A DNA stretch of 56,495 nucleotides. It comes from JBBQKG01 sp038326655. GTDB lineage: Bacteria; Actinomycetota; Thermoleophilia; Solirubrobacterales; JBBDJG01. Position 1 is the stretch's first letter. Each line of letters begins with the position of its first letter. The DNA lies in NCBI GenBank assembly GCA_038326655.1, contig JBBQKG010000019.1:1-56495 (forward strand), read 5' to 3'. Made by a program: the position numbers and the translations under genes. The notes below the pieces were generated by a model. The model did not search any database. It was not told where the DNA came from and saw only the letters and a program-made list of their open reading frames with translations. This document shows positions 7,269 to 15,784 of the stretch, piece by piece.

Positions 7269-8113
7269 GCGGGCGCTCCGTTTCGATCGTGCTCCCCGAT
7301 GAAGGACGAGACCAGGTCGGCGGTCCTCTCCGGCTGCTCCACGACGATCGCGTGCCCGGTGCCGGGCACCGTCTCGATCCTCGCTTCCTCGATCAGCTCC
7401 GCGTAGCGCTCGGCCATCTCGTCGGGAATCAGGCGGTCGTGCTCGGCGCGTACCACGAGCGTGGGGCATGAGACGCGGTCCAGGCGCCGCTCCAGCTTCG
7501 GGTCGAAGCGGGGGCTCCAGGCGAGCCGGGCGAGCGTCGCGGCCTCGCCGAACTGGTGCTCGATCTCGTCGAGGCTCTCGAAGTCCGGCAGCACCTTGGG
7601 AAGGTTTGCCGGGTCGTTGAAGATCGTCGCAAAGAGCTTCTCCGGCTCCATCGCGAACAGGTCGGCGATCGGCTTGCCCGGAATCCGCAATCCCGCGGGG
7701 GTGATCAGCGTGAGGCTCTCCAGGCGTTGCGGATAGAACACCGCGAGCTCGGCCGCGAGCCAGCCTCCGAGCGAGTAGCCGACCACGTGCACCCGCTCGA
7801 GCTCGAGCGCGTCGAGGAGCGAGTCGTAGTGGATCACGAGGTCGTCGAAGCCGTCGAGCCACTCGGGCATCTCGGTCTCGCCGTAGCCCGGGTGCTCGGG
7901 CGCGATCACGTCGAGCGACTCGGCCAGCCGCGCGTGGAGCGGCAGCCACATGCGCGTGAGGCCGGCTCCGTGGAGGTACAGGGTCGGAGGGCCCTCGCCC
8001 TGCCGCCGGTAGGCGACGCGGAGCCCGCCCACCTCGATCCAATCCGGTTCGGTGTAGAAGTGCCGCGGTCGTGGCACGCCACCGGTCGTGGGGGCCGCAG
8101 TGGTGTTGCTCAT
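7265..8113 (-). CDS. Alpha/beta hydrolase
   Basis: A 282-residue alpha/beta hydrolase of the meta-cleavage-product/haloperoxidase type. The oxyanion HG motif is LYLHGAGLTR, the nucleophile elbow is VVGYSLGGWLAAE (Ser near residue 123), the acid is in VVRAEHDRLIPDE and the base His is in GTGHAIVVEQPE. No signal peptide is visible, so it is cytoplasmic. It is the first gene of the operon and overlaps the luciferase-like monooxygenase by ATGA. The pair looks like consecutive steps, oxygenation then hydrolytic C-C or ester cleavage, in the breakdown of an unknown compound. Confidence 0.88.
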   Translation of the reverse strand: MSNTTAAPTTGGVPRPRHFYTEPDWIEVGGLRVAYRRQGEGPPTLYLHGAGLTRMWLPLHARLAESLDVIAPEHPGYGETEMPEWLDGFDDLVIHYDSLLDALELERVHVVGYSLGGWLAAELAVFYPQRLESLTLITPAGLRIPGKPIADLFAMEPEKLFATIFNDPANLPKVLPDFESLDEIEHQFGEAATLARLAWSPRFDPKLERRLDRVSCPTLVVRAEHDRLIPDEMAERYAELIEEARIETVPGTGHAIVVEQPERTADLVSSFIGEHDRNGAPA

Positions 8114-8189
8114 GATGCCTCCCGTCTTTGCTCCAGCAACCTCGGGGCGGAGCGTACCCCCTGGCGGTCGAGTCCGTGCGAGACCGGCA

Positions 8190-8573
8190 TCACAAACCGG
8201 CCTCGTAGCGGTCGAGCTCGGTGCGCAGCTGACCGGCAGGCCGTACCGCGGCGCCGAGCGCGCGCACGCGATCTGCCAGCTCGCGGTCGGAGGTGACCAC
8301 CAGGACCGTGTCGGGAGCTTCGTCGGACTCGAGCATGCGCACGATCTCGTCGTCCGCGGCGTCGCGGCCGCCGGGGGCGAAGCGCACCGCGATCCCGGCC
8401 GCGTCGCCGACGTCGAAAGGGCGTGCGTCCAGCACGACGGTCACCTCGTCGCCCTTCGCGGCCGTGTGGTCGCGTAGAGATTGCACGAGCCTGCGCATCG
8501 CAGCGGGGCGGTCGCGCCACCACCCGTCGGGGCGCGAGCCGATCACGTTCATGCCGTCCACCACCACCCGCAC
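8190..8573 (-). CDS. NYN-domain (YacP-like) putative RNA-binding/nuclease protein
   Basis: A 127-residue PIN-like NYN domain. Acidic residues expected for metal-dependent nuclease activity are in VVVDGMNVIGSR (N-terminal Asp), VVLDARPFDV, GRDAADDEIVRML and VVTSDRELADRV. It opens with a GTG at 8573 directly before VRVVVDGMN. Such proteins are thought to act on RNA, but the substrate here is unknown. It is divergently arranged with the response-regulator gene, with only 48 bases between the two start codons. Confidence 0.82.
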   Translation of the reverse strand: MRVVVDGMNVIGSRPDGWWRDRPAAMRRLVQSLRDHTAAKGDEVTVVLDARPFDVGDAAGIAVRFAPGGRDAADDEIVRMLESDEAPDTVLVVTSDRELADRVRALGAAVRPAGQLRTELDRYEAGL

Positions 8574-8621
8574 GGCGTCATTCTTATGAATCTTTTGCGT
8601 TCTGTCGCGATACTGAGAGAC

Positions 8622-9299
8622 ATGCGAATCCTGGTCGTGGACGACGAGCGTGCCGTCCGCGGCTCTGTCAGGCGCGCGCTGGCGCTCGAGGGATACAGCG
8701 TCGCCGAGGCGGAGGGCGGCCGTGAGGCGCTCGATGAGCTCAAGGCCCGCACCATGGACGCGGTCGTGCTGGACGTCTTGATGCCCGAGCTCGACGGGCT
8801 CGAGGTCTGCCGCCGGCTCCGCGCCGCGGGTGACCGCGTGCCGGTGCTGATGCTGACCGCGCGGGACGCGGTGTCCGACCGCGTTGCCGGCCTTGACGCC
8901 GGCGCCGACGACTACCTGGTGAAGCCGTTCGCGCTCGACGAGCTGCTGGCACGGGTGCGCGCGCTCCTGAGGCGGACGTCGGACGCCGGGGACGGCCGGG
9001 ACCTGCGCTTCGGCGGGCTCATGCTCGACCTCGACATGCGCGAGGCACGTCTCGGTCCCCGGACGATCGAGCTGACCCGTACGGAGTTCCAGCTGCTCGA
9101 GCTGTTCATGCGGAACCCTCGCCAGGTCCTCACGCGGTCGGTGATCAACGAGCGGGTGTGGGGATACGACTTCGGCCCGGCGTCCAACTCGCTCGGCGTG
9201 TACGTCGGGTATCTGCGCCGCAAGCTGGAGCAGGACGGCCAGCCGCGCCTCATCCACACCATGCGCGGGGTCGGATACGTGCTTCGCGAGGAGCATTGA
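8622..9299 (+). CDS. OmpR-family response regulator (MprA-like)
   Basis: A 225-residue two-component response regulator. The receiver domain (residues 1-115) has the acidic pair D7-D8, the phosphoacceptor D51 in VVLDVLMPELDG, T79 in LMLTARD and K101 in DDYLVKPF. The C-terminal winged helix (from about residue 130) reads IELTRTEFQLLELF and ends with YVGYLRRKLE and the GVGYVLRE wing. The ATG at 8622 starts directly on the conserved MRILVVDDE; an upstream in-frame start would add an atypical extension. It is followed after 16 bases by its sensor kinase, so the two form an operon. Confidence 0.96.
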   Translation: MRILVVDDERAVRGSVRRALALEGYSVAEAEGGREALDELKARTMDAVVLDVLMPELDGLEVCRRLRAAGDRVPVLMLTARDAVSDRVAGLDAGADDYLVKPFALDELLARVRALLRRTSDAGDGRDLRFGGLMLDLDMREARLGPRTIELTRTEFQLLELFMRNPRQVLTRSVINERVWGYDFGPASNSLGVYVGYLRRKLEQDGQPRLIHTMRGVGYVLREEH

Positions 9300-9315
9300 C
9301 CGCCGCGGGCAAGCG

Positions 9316-10698
9316 ATGACGATCCGCAGACGCCTCTCGATCGCGGCGGCGGCGGCGGTCGCGATCGCGGTCGCGCTCGCCTCCATGGGGGCATATCTGG
9401 CCGTGCGCACGAAGCTCCGCGGGGAGGTGGACACTTCGCTTCGCGCCCGCGCCGCGGGGATTCAGTCGTTCCAGGCCCACGCCGGCGCTCCTGGCGACGG
9501 CGGGCCGGAGCGGCCGCCGCCGCCACACGACGGCGATGCACGCTTCGGCGGCGCGGAAGGCCGCGTACAGTACATCGGCGTCGACGGGCGGGCGTTCGGA
9601 GGTCCGGGAGGCGTTCAGCTCCCCGTCAACTCGAGCGCCGCCGCGATCGCGAGGGGCGGCAAGTCGACGAAGCTCCAGGACGAGCACGTCGGCGGACAGC
9701 ACATCCGCGTTCTGACCGCGCCGCTTGCGAGCGGCGGCGCGATCCAGGTCACGCGCCCCCTCAACGAGGTGGACCGTGTCTTGCACGGCTTGCTGCTGCT
9801 GCTCGCCGGGATCACGATCGGCGGGGTCGCACTCGCCGCCGTGCTCGGCGGCGCCGTCTCGCGCACGTCGCTTCAGCCGATCCGCCGGTTCACCGAGGAG
9901 ACGGAGTCGATTGCCGCCGCGCCGGACCTCGACCGCCGGCTCGACGCCACGACCGACGACGAGCTCGGCCGGCTTGCGCACTCCTTCAACTCGACGCTGG
10001 AGGCGCTCGCGGGATCCGTCGCCGCGCAGCGCCATCTGGTCGCCGACGCCTCCCACGAGCTGCGCACCCCGCTGGCCAGCCTCAAGACAAACCTGGAGGT
10101 GCTGTTGACCGATCGGGCGCTGCCGCCCGCCGAGCGCCGCGAGCTGCTGCGAGATCTCGTCGAGCAGACCGACGAGCTCACGCTGCTGGTCGGGGACATC
10201 GTCGACCTGGCGCGCAGAGGCGAGCCGATCGAGGCGGTCGACGACGTGCCCGTGCACGAGCTGGTGGAGCACGCCGTCGCCCGGGCTCGCAGGCTCGCGC
10301 CCGACATCGGGTACGACGTCGAAATCGAGCCGCTCGTCGTGCACGGCGTGCCCGACCGGCTCGACCGCGCGGTCTCGAACCTCCTCGACAACGCCGTGAA
10401 GTGGAGCCCGCCGGGCGGCACGGTGGACGTGCGCCTGAAGCGGGGTGAGCTGGTCGTGCGCGACCACGGGCCGGGCTTCAAGGACGAAGACCTCCCATTC
10501 GTGTTCGAGCGCTTCTACCGGGCGAGCAACGCCCGCGCGCTTCCCGGATCTGGCCTCGGGCTTGCGATCGTGCGGCAGGTGGCGGAGTCCCACGGCGCGA
10601 CCGTGCGCGCGGAGAACGCGGTCGGCGGCGGCGCCCAGCTGCGGATCGCTTTCCCGGCAAGCGCTCCGAACGGCGCCGTCGGCTCTCCGCCCGGCTAA
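9316..10698 (+). CDS. Two-component sensor histidine kinase
   Basis: A 460-residue membrane HK. The first membrane helix is at about residues 8-30 and is followed by a Pro/Gly-rich extracytoplasmic domain (about 31-150). The second helix (LLLLLAGITIGGVALAAVLGG) leads into a HAMP domain. The H-box is DASHELRTPLASLKTN, the N-box is LLDNAVKWSPPGG, and the G-boxes are DHGPGF and GSGLGLAIVRQV. It is the partner of the upstream OmpR regulator; the pair resembles MprAB-type envelope-stress systems, but the signal is unknown. Its TAA overlaps the TAG of the convergent SDR gene by three bases (CTAA). Confidence 0.96.
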   Translation: MTIRRRLSIAAAAAVAIAVALASMGAYLAVRTKLRGEVDTSLRARAAGIQSFQAHAGAPGDGGPERPPPPHDGDARFGGAEGRVQYIGVDGRAFGGPGGVQLPVNSSAAAIARGGKSTKLQDEHVGGQHIRVLTAPLASGGAIQVTRPLNEVDRVLHGLLLLLAGITIGGVALAAVLGGAVSRTSLQPIRRFTEETESIAAAPDLDRRLDATTDDELGRLAHSFNSTLEALAGSVAAQRHLVADASHELRTPLASLKTNLEVLLTDRALPPAERRELLRDLVEQTDELTLLVGDIVDLARRGEPIEAVDDVPVHELVEHAVARARRLAPDIGYDVEIEPLVVHGVPDRLDRAVSNLLDNAVKWSPPGGTVDVRLKRGELVVRDHGPGFKDEDLPFVFERFYRASNARALPGSGLGLAIVRQVAESHGATVRAENAVGGGAQLRIAFPASAPNGAVGSPPG

Positions 10699-11540
10699 CC
10701 CCGCATCGCGCGTCCGACCAGACGGTCGAACAGGCGGTCGGGCAGCCAGCGCTCGAGCACGATCATCGCCTTGCCCATGCGGCCGACGGTGTAGCGCGTC
10801 TTCGGCCGCTCGGCGGTGAGCGCGTGCTCGACCACGTCCGCGACCTCCTGCGCCGGGATCGCGTCCTTGGCGCGCTGGTTCGCCGCCGCGCGCGCCCCGC
10901 GCACCGCGTCCCCGTAGACCTCGAGCGCCTCGGGCGGCACGTTCGACAGAACCTCGTCGGCGGCCGCGTTGCCGCGCTCCCAGATCGAGCTCTGAATCGC
11001 GCCCGGCCGCACGACCGAGACGAACATCCCAAGCGGCTCGACCTCGCGGCGAAGCGAGTCCGTGAAGCCCTCGATCGCATGCTTGGAGGCCGCGTACGGG
11101 CTGAGGAACGGCAGCGCGACCTCACCGCCGACGGAGCCGATGTTGACCACCCGTCCGCGCGATCGGCGAAGCAGGGGCAGGAACGCCTGGGTGACCGCGA
11201 CGTGGCCGATGAAGTTCACCTCGAGCTGCTTGCGCACCTCGTCGACCGGCAGGTACTCCACCGGCCCGGAGACGGCAATGCCGGCATTGTTGACGAGGCC
11301 CGCGAGCCGGTCGCCGGCAAGCGCGGCGTTCACGAGCTCCACGGCCTCGCGGATCGAGTCGGCGCTGGTCACGTCCATCTTGACGGGGCGAAGCGACCCG
11401 GAAGCCTCGCCGCTCAGCCGCTCGGCGTCCTCGTCCCTCCGGACACCTGCGAAGACCTCGAAGCCGAGGCGGTCGAGGTGGAGGGCGCACGCCTTCCCGA
11501 TCCCGGTGGAGGCCCCGGTGACGACCACCCCGCCCCTCAT
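10695..11540 (-). CDS. Short-chain dehydrogenase/reductase
   Basis: A 281-residue classical SDR. The nucleotide-binding motif is TGASTGIG at residues 8-15, the NNAG motif is in LVNNAGIAVSG, the catalytic Ser is in NIGSVGGEV and the catalytic pair is YAASK. A longer C-terminal region (from about residue 190) probably forms the substrate pocket. The basic residue in VFAGVRRDED suggests NADP(H) preference, as inference. The ATG at 11540 overlaps the stop of the methyltransferase (ATGA). It is the last gene in the operon led by the CarH-like regulator. Confidence 0.92.
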   Translation of the reverse strand: MRGGVVVTGASTGIGKACALHLDRLGFEVFAGVRRDEDAERLSGEASGSLRPVKMDVTSADSIREAVELVNAALAGDRLAGLVNNAGIAVSGPVEYLPVDEVRKQLEVNFIGHVAVTQAFLPLLRRSRGRVVNIGSVGGEVALPFLSPYAASKHAIEGFTDSLRREVEPLGMFVSVVRPGAIQSSIWERGNAAADEVLSNVPPEALEVYGDAVRGARAAANQRAKDAIPAQEVADVVEHALTAERPKTRYTVGRMGKAMIVLERWLPDRLFDRLVGRAMRG

Positions 11541-12352
11541 GCGGGCAACCGGGCAACCGTGATCAGGTACTCGGACTCGATCCGCAAGGTCCCGTCCGTG
11601 GCGTTGTTCTGACTCTCGTAGAGCCGCAGCAGGTCGTCGTGGAGCGCGTCCCACTTGCCCTGGGGCCCGAGCGCCGCCTTAGCCATCACCAGCGGTCCGA
11701 GCACCCGCTCGCTGTAGTCGAGCCATTCCGGGCCGGAGTCGCCGGTGAACACGACCATCCGGCGGCGGAACTCGAGCGCCGCGCCGCTCGGAGCGAAGAG
11801 CTCACGCATGTACTGCTCGTTCCCCCACATCATCGGCGGCCGCAGCTCCGGCGGGGGAGGCGGCATGTGGGCCCCGACGGTCTTGAACATCTGACCGGTC
11901 GCGCCCTCTGCCGTCCATGCCGCGACGCCGATGATCCCGTCGGGCCGGCAGGCCCGCGCGAGCTCGGCGGCGGCCTGGTCGTGCCTGGGCGCGAACATCA
12001 CCCCCATCGCCGAGAGCACCCGGTCGAAGGAATCGTCGGGGTAGGGGAGCTCCTCCGCGTCGCCCTCGACCAGCTCCACCTCGAGCCCCGTCTCCGCGAG
12101 TCGCCGGCGCGCCGCGTCGAAGAGCTCCGGCGTGAGGTCGAGGCCGATCACCTCGGCGCCGGCCTGCGCGGCCACGATCGCGACGTTCCCGGTGCCGGTC
12201 GCCACATCGAGCACCCGCTGACCAGGCGCGATGTCGCACGCGGCGACGAGCTCGTCGGCCACCGACTCGATGCGAGTGGCGATGTCGGGGTAGTCTCCGG
12301 AGGACCAGACCTTGCGCTGGACCTGCTTGAACTGGGCCGCGTCGAGTGCCAT
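11537..12352 (-). CDS. Class I SAM-dependent methyltransferase
   Basis: A 271-residue methyltransferase of the UbiE/Methyltransf_11 type. Motif I is VLDVATGTGNVAI, the acidic residue binding the SAM ribose is in VIGLDLTPEL, and motif II is VEGDAEELPYPDDSFD. The starting segment (KQVQRKVWSSGDYPDIATRI) is typical of a family in which the product is a small lipid-like or quinone-like molecule, but no substrate can be assigned. ATG 12352 follows the carboxylase stop by 35 bases and the gene overlaps the SDR start by ATGA. Confidence 0.9.
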   Translation of the reverse strand: MALDAAQFKQVQRKVWSSGDYPDIATRIESVADELVAACDIAPGQRVLDVATGTGNVAIVAAQAGAEVIGLDLTPELFDAARRRLAETGLEVELVEGDAEELPYPDDSFDRVLSAMGVMFAPRHDQAAAELARACRPDGIIGVAAWTAEGATGQMFKTVGAHMPPPPPELRPPMMWGNEQYMRELFAPSGAALEFRRRMVVFTGDSGPEWLDYSERVLGPLVMAKAALGPQGKWDALHDDLLRLYESQNNATDGTLRIESEYLITVARLPA

Positions 12353-12387
12353 CCGCGCTCCTTTCCGTGAGGGGGCGCCGGAGGCTA

Positions 12388-13947
12388 CTACGGGCGCAGC
12401 CCGCGGCGCTTCGGCCCCTGGCCGACCCCTTGCAGGACCAGCTCGTGCGCGCGCTCGGCCCAGTCGCACAGGATCGGCCGCGTGTCCCGTGGGTCGATGA
12501 TCTCCTCGATCCCGAAGCGCTCCGCGGTCCGGAAGGGCGAGCGCACCGCGTTCAGCCGCGCCTCGATCTCCGCGCGCAGCGCGACCGGGTCATCGGCCGC
12601 CTCCAGCTCGCGGCGGTAGGCCGCCTCGAGGCCACCCTCGATCGGCAGGGAGCCCCAGTCGCCGGAGGGCCACGCGTAGCGCAGGTTCAGCCCCTGTGCA
12701 TTGCCGTGCGCCGCGCCCGCTACGCCATACACCTTGCGCACGAGCACCGAGACCCATGGCACGGTCGCCTGGTAGATCGCCACCAGCGCGCGCGTGCCGC
12801 GCCGGATCGTGCCCCGCCGCTCCGACTCCGTGCCGATCACGAAGCCGGGCTGGTCGACGAAGTTCACGACCGGCAGGTGAAACTGGTCGCACAGGTCGGC
12901 GAACCGCGTGAGCTTCTCGGAGGCGTCGGCGTTCAGCCCGCCGCCGTAGTGCATCGGGTCCGATGCGAGCACGCCCACCGGCCGGCCGCCGAGCCGCGCC
13001 AGCGCGGTCACCAGCGGCCGCCCGTACTGGGCGCCGCTTTCGAAGACGGATCCGCGGTCGAGCACCGCCTCGAGGATGCGCCGCACCTTGTACGGGTGGC
13101 GCCGCTCGCGCGGCACGATCGAGACCAGCTCCTCCTCCCGGCGGTTCGGCGGATCGTCGCACGAGACCAGGGGCGGCCGCTCCCAGACGCTCGTGGGCAG
13201 ATAGGAAAGGAACCGCTTGAGCTGCGCGAGCGCGTCCTCTTCGTCGGCCGCCTCGTTGTCGACCGCGCCGGCCCGCGACTGCGCGCGCGCACCGCCCAGC
13301 TCCTCCTTGTCGGGGGACTCGCCCATCGCCGCCGCCACCACCGGCGGCCCGGCGACGAACAGCTGGGCGGTGTCGCGGACGATCACCGAGAAGTGCGCCG
13401 CCACCACGCGTGCCGCCCCGAGCCCCGCGACCGGGCCGAGCGCGGCGGCCACGACCGGGACCGCGGAGAGGTTCTCGACGGCCACGTCCCAACCCGGGAT
13501 GAAGGGCACATAGGTGTGACCCATGGTCTCCAGCGACTTGACGCTGCCACCGCCGCCGGTGCCGTCGACGAGGCGCACCAGCGGGATTCGCAGTCCGAGC
13601 GCGAGCTTCTCGGCGTAGACCATCTTCTGCCAGATCGCCGCGTCCGCGGCGCCGCCGCGGACGGTGAAGTCGTCGCCCTCGACGATCGCCCGCCGCCCCT
13701 CGATCCGTCCCTGGCCGACGACCACGTTCGCCGGCAGGAAGTCGACCAGCTCGCCGTCGCGGTACTCGGCGCGCCCGGCCAGCGCGCCGGTCTCGTGGAA
13801 CGTGCCCTTGTCGAAGAGCCGGTCGACGCGCTCGCGGACGGTCATGCGGCCGCTCGTGTGCTGGCGCTCGACGCGCTCGGCGCCACCCATGCGGTGGGCC
13901 AGCTCCTCGCGGCGGCGCAGCTCCTCGAGCTCGGGCTCCCAGCTCAC
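12388..13947 (-). CDS. Acyl-CoA carboxylase, carboxyltransferase (beta) subunit
   Basis: A 519-residue carboxyltransferase of the propionyl/methylcrotonyl-CoA carboxylase family. It moves a carboxyl group from carboxybiotin to an acyl-CoA. Both crotonase-like halves are present: an N-terminal one with DGTGGGGSVKSLETMG and a C-terminal one with VNFVDQPGFVIGTESE and RKVYGVAGAAH. No biotin carboxylase or biotin carrier (AccA/BccP) gene is nearby, so its partner must be encoded elsewhere. The start is GTG 13947 (then SWEPELEEL). It lies 29 bases behind the dehydrogenase gene in the CarH-led operon. The acyl-CoA substrate is not predictable. Confidence 0.92.
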   Translation of the reverse strand: MSWEPELEELRRREELAHRMGGAERVERQHTSGRMTVRERVDRLFDKGTFHETGALAGRAEYRDGELVDFLPANVVVGQGRIEGRRAIVEGDDFTVRGGAADAAIWQKMVYAEKLALGLRIPLVRLVDGTGGGGSVKSLETMGHTYVPFIPGWDVAVENLSAVPVVAAALGPVAGLGAARVVAAHFSVIVRDTAQLFVAGPPVVAAAMGESPDKEELGGARAQSRAGAVDNEAADEEDALAQLKRFLSYLPTSVWERPPLVSCDDPPNRREEELVSIVPRERRHPYKVRRILEAVLDRGSVFESGAQYGRPLVTALARLGGRPVGVLASDPMHYGGGLNADASEKLTRFADLCDQFHLPVVNFVDQPGFVIGTESERRGTIRRGTRALVAIYQATVPWVSVLVRKVYGVAGAAHGNAQGLNLRYAWPSGDWGSLPIEGGLEAAYRRELEAADDPVALRAEIEARLNAVRSPFRTAERFGIEEIIDPRDTRPILCDWAERAHELVLQGVGQGPKRRGLRP

Positions 13948-13976
13948 GGCGGCAGCATAAGGCGCTGCCGCCCGGC

Positions 13977-14858
13977 TCAGCCGGGCTCGGGCGCCGATGC
14001 CCAGTAGGCGGCGCCGAGGTCCTCGTCGCCGTGCCCCAGTTCCACCGCGCGCTCGAAGGACCGTTCGACCGCCTCGATCAGCGGCAGCTCGAGGCCGGCC
14101 TCCGCCGCCGCCTCACGCACGAGCCGCACGTCCTTCAGGGCGAGCGACAGCTTGAACGAGGGGGGGAACTCGCGCTCGAGCATCGACCTGCCCTTGAGCT
14201 GTGCGTAGGGGACATCGAGCGGGCCACCGGCGATCGTCTCGAGGAAGCGCGCCGGATCGATGCCGAGTCCCTGCGACAGCGCGATCGCCTCCGCGAGCGC
14301 CTCCACGAGGCTCGCGATCCAGCTGTTGAGCACGAGCTTCAGCCTGGTCGCCTCGCCGGCCTCCCCGACCCGGATCGTCTGCCTGCCGACCCCGTCGAAG
14401 AGCGCTCCGCACCGCTCGATCGCCGTCTCGGGCGCGGCCGCCAGCACCGTCAGCTCACCAGCCTCGGCGGGCTGCTTGGTGCCGAGCACCGGCGCGTCGA
14501 CGAGCTCGATCTCGTGCCCGCGCGCCAGCGCGATGCAGCGCTCGATGCCGGCGATCCCGATCGTGCTCATCTGCGCCCAAACCGTGCCGGGCGCGATCGC
14601 CTCGACCGCCCCGCGACGCTCCATCGTCTCGAGCACCGCCTCGGCGTCGCTCAGGATCGTCACCACGATCCCGGCGCTGTCGACCGCCTCGGCGGGAGTC
14701 GACGCGATCGTCACGCGATGCTCTGCGAGCGGCTCGGCCCTTTTTCGCGAGCGGTTCCACACGCGGACGCGAAGCCCCGCCGATGCCGCGTTCGCGGCCA
14801 TCGGGAATCCGATCGTCCCGGTGCCGAGGAATGCAACCGTCTCGGCGGCGTCGCTCAT
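13977..14858 (-). CDS. NAD(P)-dependent beta-hydroxyacid-type dehydrogenase (3-hydroxyisobutyrate dehydrogenase family)
   Basis: A 293-residue dehydrogenase. The Rossmann motif GTGTIGFPMA (about residues 12-21) is followed by VRVWNRSRKRA, which favours NADP(H) by inference. The substrate loop reads VDAPVLGTKQPAEAG, and the catalytic Lys lies in RLKLVLNSW (near residue 173). The C-terminal helical domain, with FKLSLALKDVRL, completes the usual 290-residue length. Family members oxidise 3-hydroxyisobutyrate or tartronate semialdehyde, or reduce small aldehydes. Its ATG overlaps the CarH-like stop (ATGA), so it is co-translated with the regulator. Confidence 0.9.
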   Translation of the reverse strand: MSDAAETVAFLGTGTIGFPMAANAASAGLRVRVWNRSRKRAEPLAEHRVTIASTPAEAVDSAGIVVTILSDAEAVLETMERRGAVEAIAPGTVWAQMSTIGIAGIERCIALARGHEIELVDAPVLGTKQPAEAGELTVLAAAPETAIERCGALFDGVGRQTIRVGEAGEATRLKLVLNSWIASLVEALAEAIALSQGLGIDPARFLETIAGGPLDVPYAQLKGRSMLEREFPPSFKLSLALKDVRLVREAAAEAGLELPLIEAVERSFERAVELGHGDEDLGAAYWASAPEPG

Positions 14859-15727
14859 GCGCTCACGCCGTCGGACCCGGCCACCATGCGGGCCGCCTCG
14901 ACCGGCCCTGCATCGAGGTGCGTGGCGCCGAGCCTCCTCGCCAGCCGCTGGTCGGCGCCGGCGCCGGCGATCGCGACCCGGCTCTGCGCCGCGATCCGGG
15001 CGAGCGCCTCCCGACTCCCGGCGAAACGCTCGCGCGAGACCGCGGCGAGCACGATCAGCGCAGGGTGCCCGTCGGAGAGGTTGTCCTGGATGCTCTGCAG
15101 CGGAGTGTCGGCGCCGAGATAGGTGATGCGCCAGCCACGCGTGCGGAGACTCAGGCCGAACGCAATCAACCCGAGCTCGTGGAGCTCGCCCGGTGGGCAG
15201 GCGAGCACTGCGCGTGGGCCGATGCCCTGGTCCCAGCCTCGTGCAAGCGCGCGGAGGCGCCCCTGGATCACGTTGCTCGCGAAGTGCTCCTGGCTGACGG
15301 TCGCGTGTCTCGATGCCCAGCGCTCGCCGAGGTCGTGCAGGTACGGGATCACGACGTCCCGGAGAGCGGCATCGATCCCGACCGCCGCGAACGTGCGATC
15401 GAGGGCAATCTGCGCGGCCGTCTCGTCGAAGCGGTCCAGCCCGTCGCGAAGCTGTTCCGCGAACTCGCTCGCGCTGACTTGCGCGGGCCCTCCGGCCTCC
15501 GTGTCCCTCGCGAGCCGGGCCGCCTCCGCCGCGGACAATCCGCTCGCGAGCAGCTCGCGCATCCGCGCGATGCGGCTCTCGTCACGGGCCGTGTAGAGGC
15601 GTAGGCCACCAGCCGTGCGCGAAGGGCTCAGAAGGCCGTAGCGCTTCTCCCAAGCGCGCAGCAATTCAGGACTCACCCGGGCCCTTCTGCTCAGCTCCCC
15701 AATCCGAAGCAGACCGGACTGCTCCAT
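14855..15727 (-). CDS. MerR-type regulator with B12-binding domain (CarH/LitR-like photoreceptor)
   Basis: A 290-residue regulator. The N-terminal MerR winged helix (residues 8-75) has IGELSRRARVSPELLRAWEKRYGL. The second half carries the cobalamin-binding signature of CarH: W137 followed by nine residues and E147-H148 (the W-x9-EH motif that contacts adenosylcobalamin), and the lower-ligand motif E-L-H183-E-L-G. In CarH, AdoCbl drives tetramerisation and DNA binding in the dark, and light breaks the Co-C bond and releases DNA. The same role is inferred here. No carotenoid or photolyase gene is nearby; instead it leads an operon with a dehydrogenase, carboxylase, methyltransferase and SDR. 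It starts at ATG 15727, 57 bases behind fdhD. Confidence 0.88.
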   Translation of the reverse strand: MEQSGLLRIGELSRRARVSPELLRAWEKRYGLLSPSRTAGGLRLYTARDESRIARMRELLASGLSAAEAARLARDTEAGGPAQVSASEFAEQLRDGLDRFDETAAQIALDRTFAAVGIDAALRDVVIPYLHDLGERWASRHATVSQEHFASNVIQGRLRALARGWDQGIGPRAVLACPPGELHELGLIAFGLSLRTRGWRITYLGADTPLQSIQDNLSDGHPALIVLAAVSRERFAGSREALARIAAQSRVAIAGAGADQRLARRLGATHLDAGPVEAARMVAGSDGVSA

Positions 15728-15784
15728 GTTTCGGAGTGTATGGGGGCAGGCCCTACGGCCGCGTTGCGGTGGTGCCCACCGGCG

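Noticed and set aside
5784..7406. 540-codon plus-strand open frame
   Set aside because: Antisense of the luciferase-like monooxygenase; no motif.
8574..8621. Specific promoter elements for the two-component operon
   Set aside because: The 48-bp divergent region is AT-richer than its surroundings, but no convincing -35/-10 pair could be chosen.
15728..15784. Cobalamin riboswitch upstream of the CarH-like gene
   Set aside because: The gap is only 57 bases, with no B12-box-like sequence; too short for a cobalamin riboswitch.
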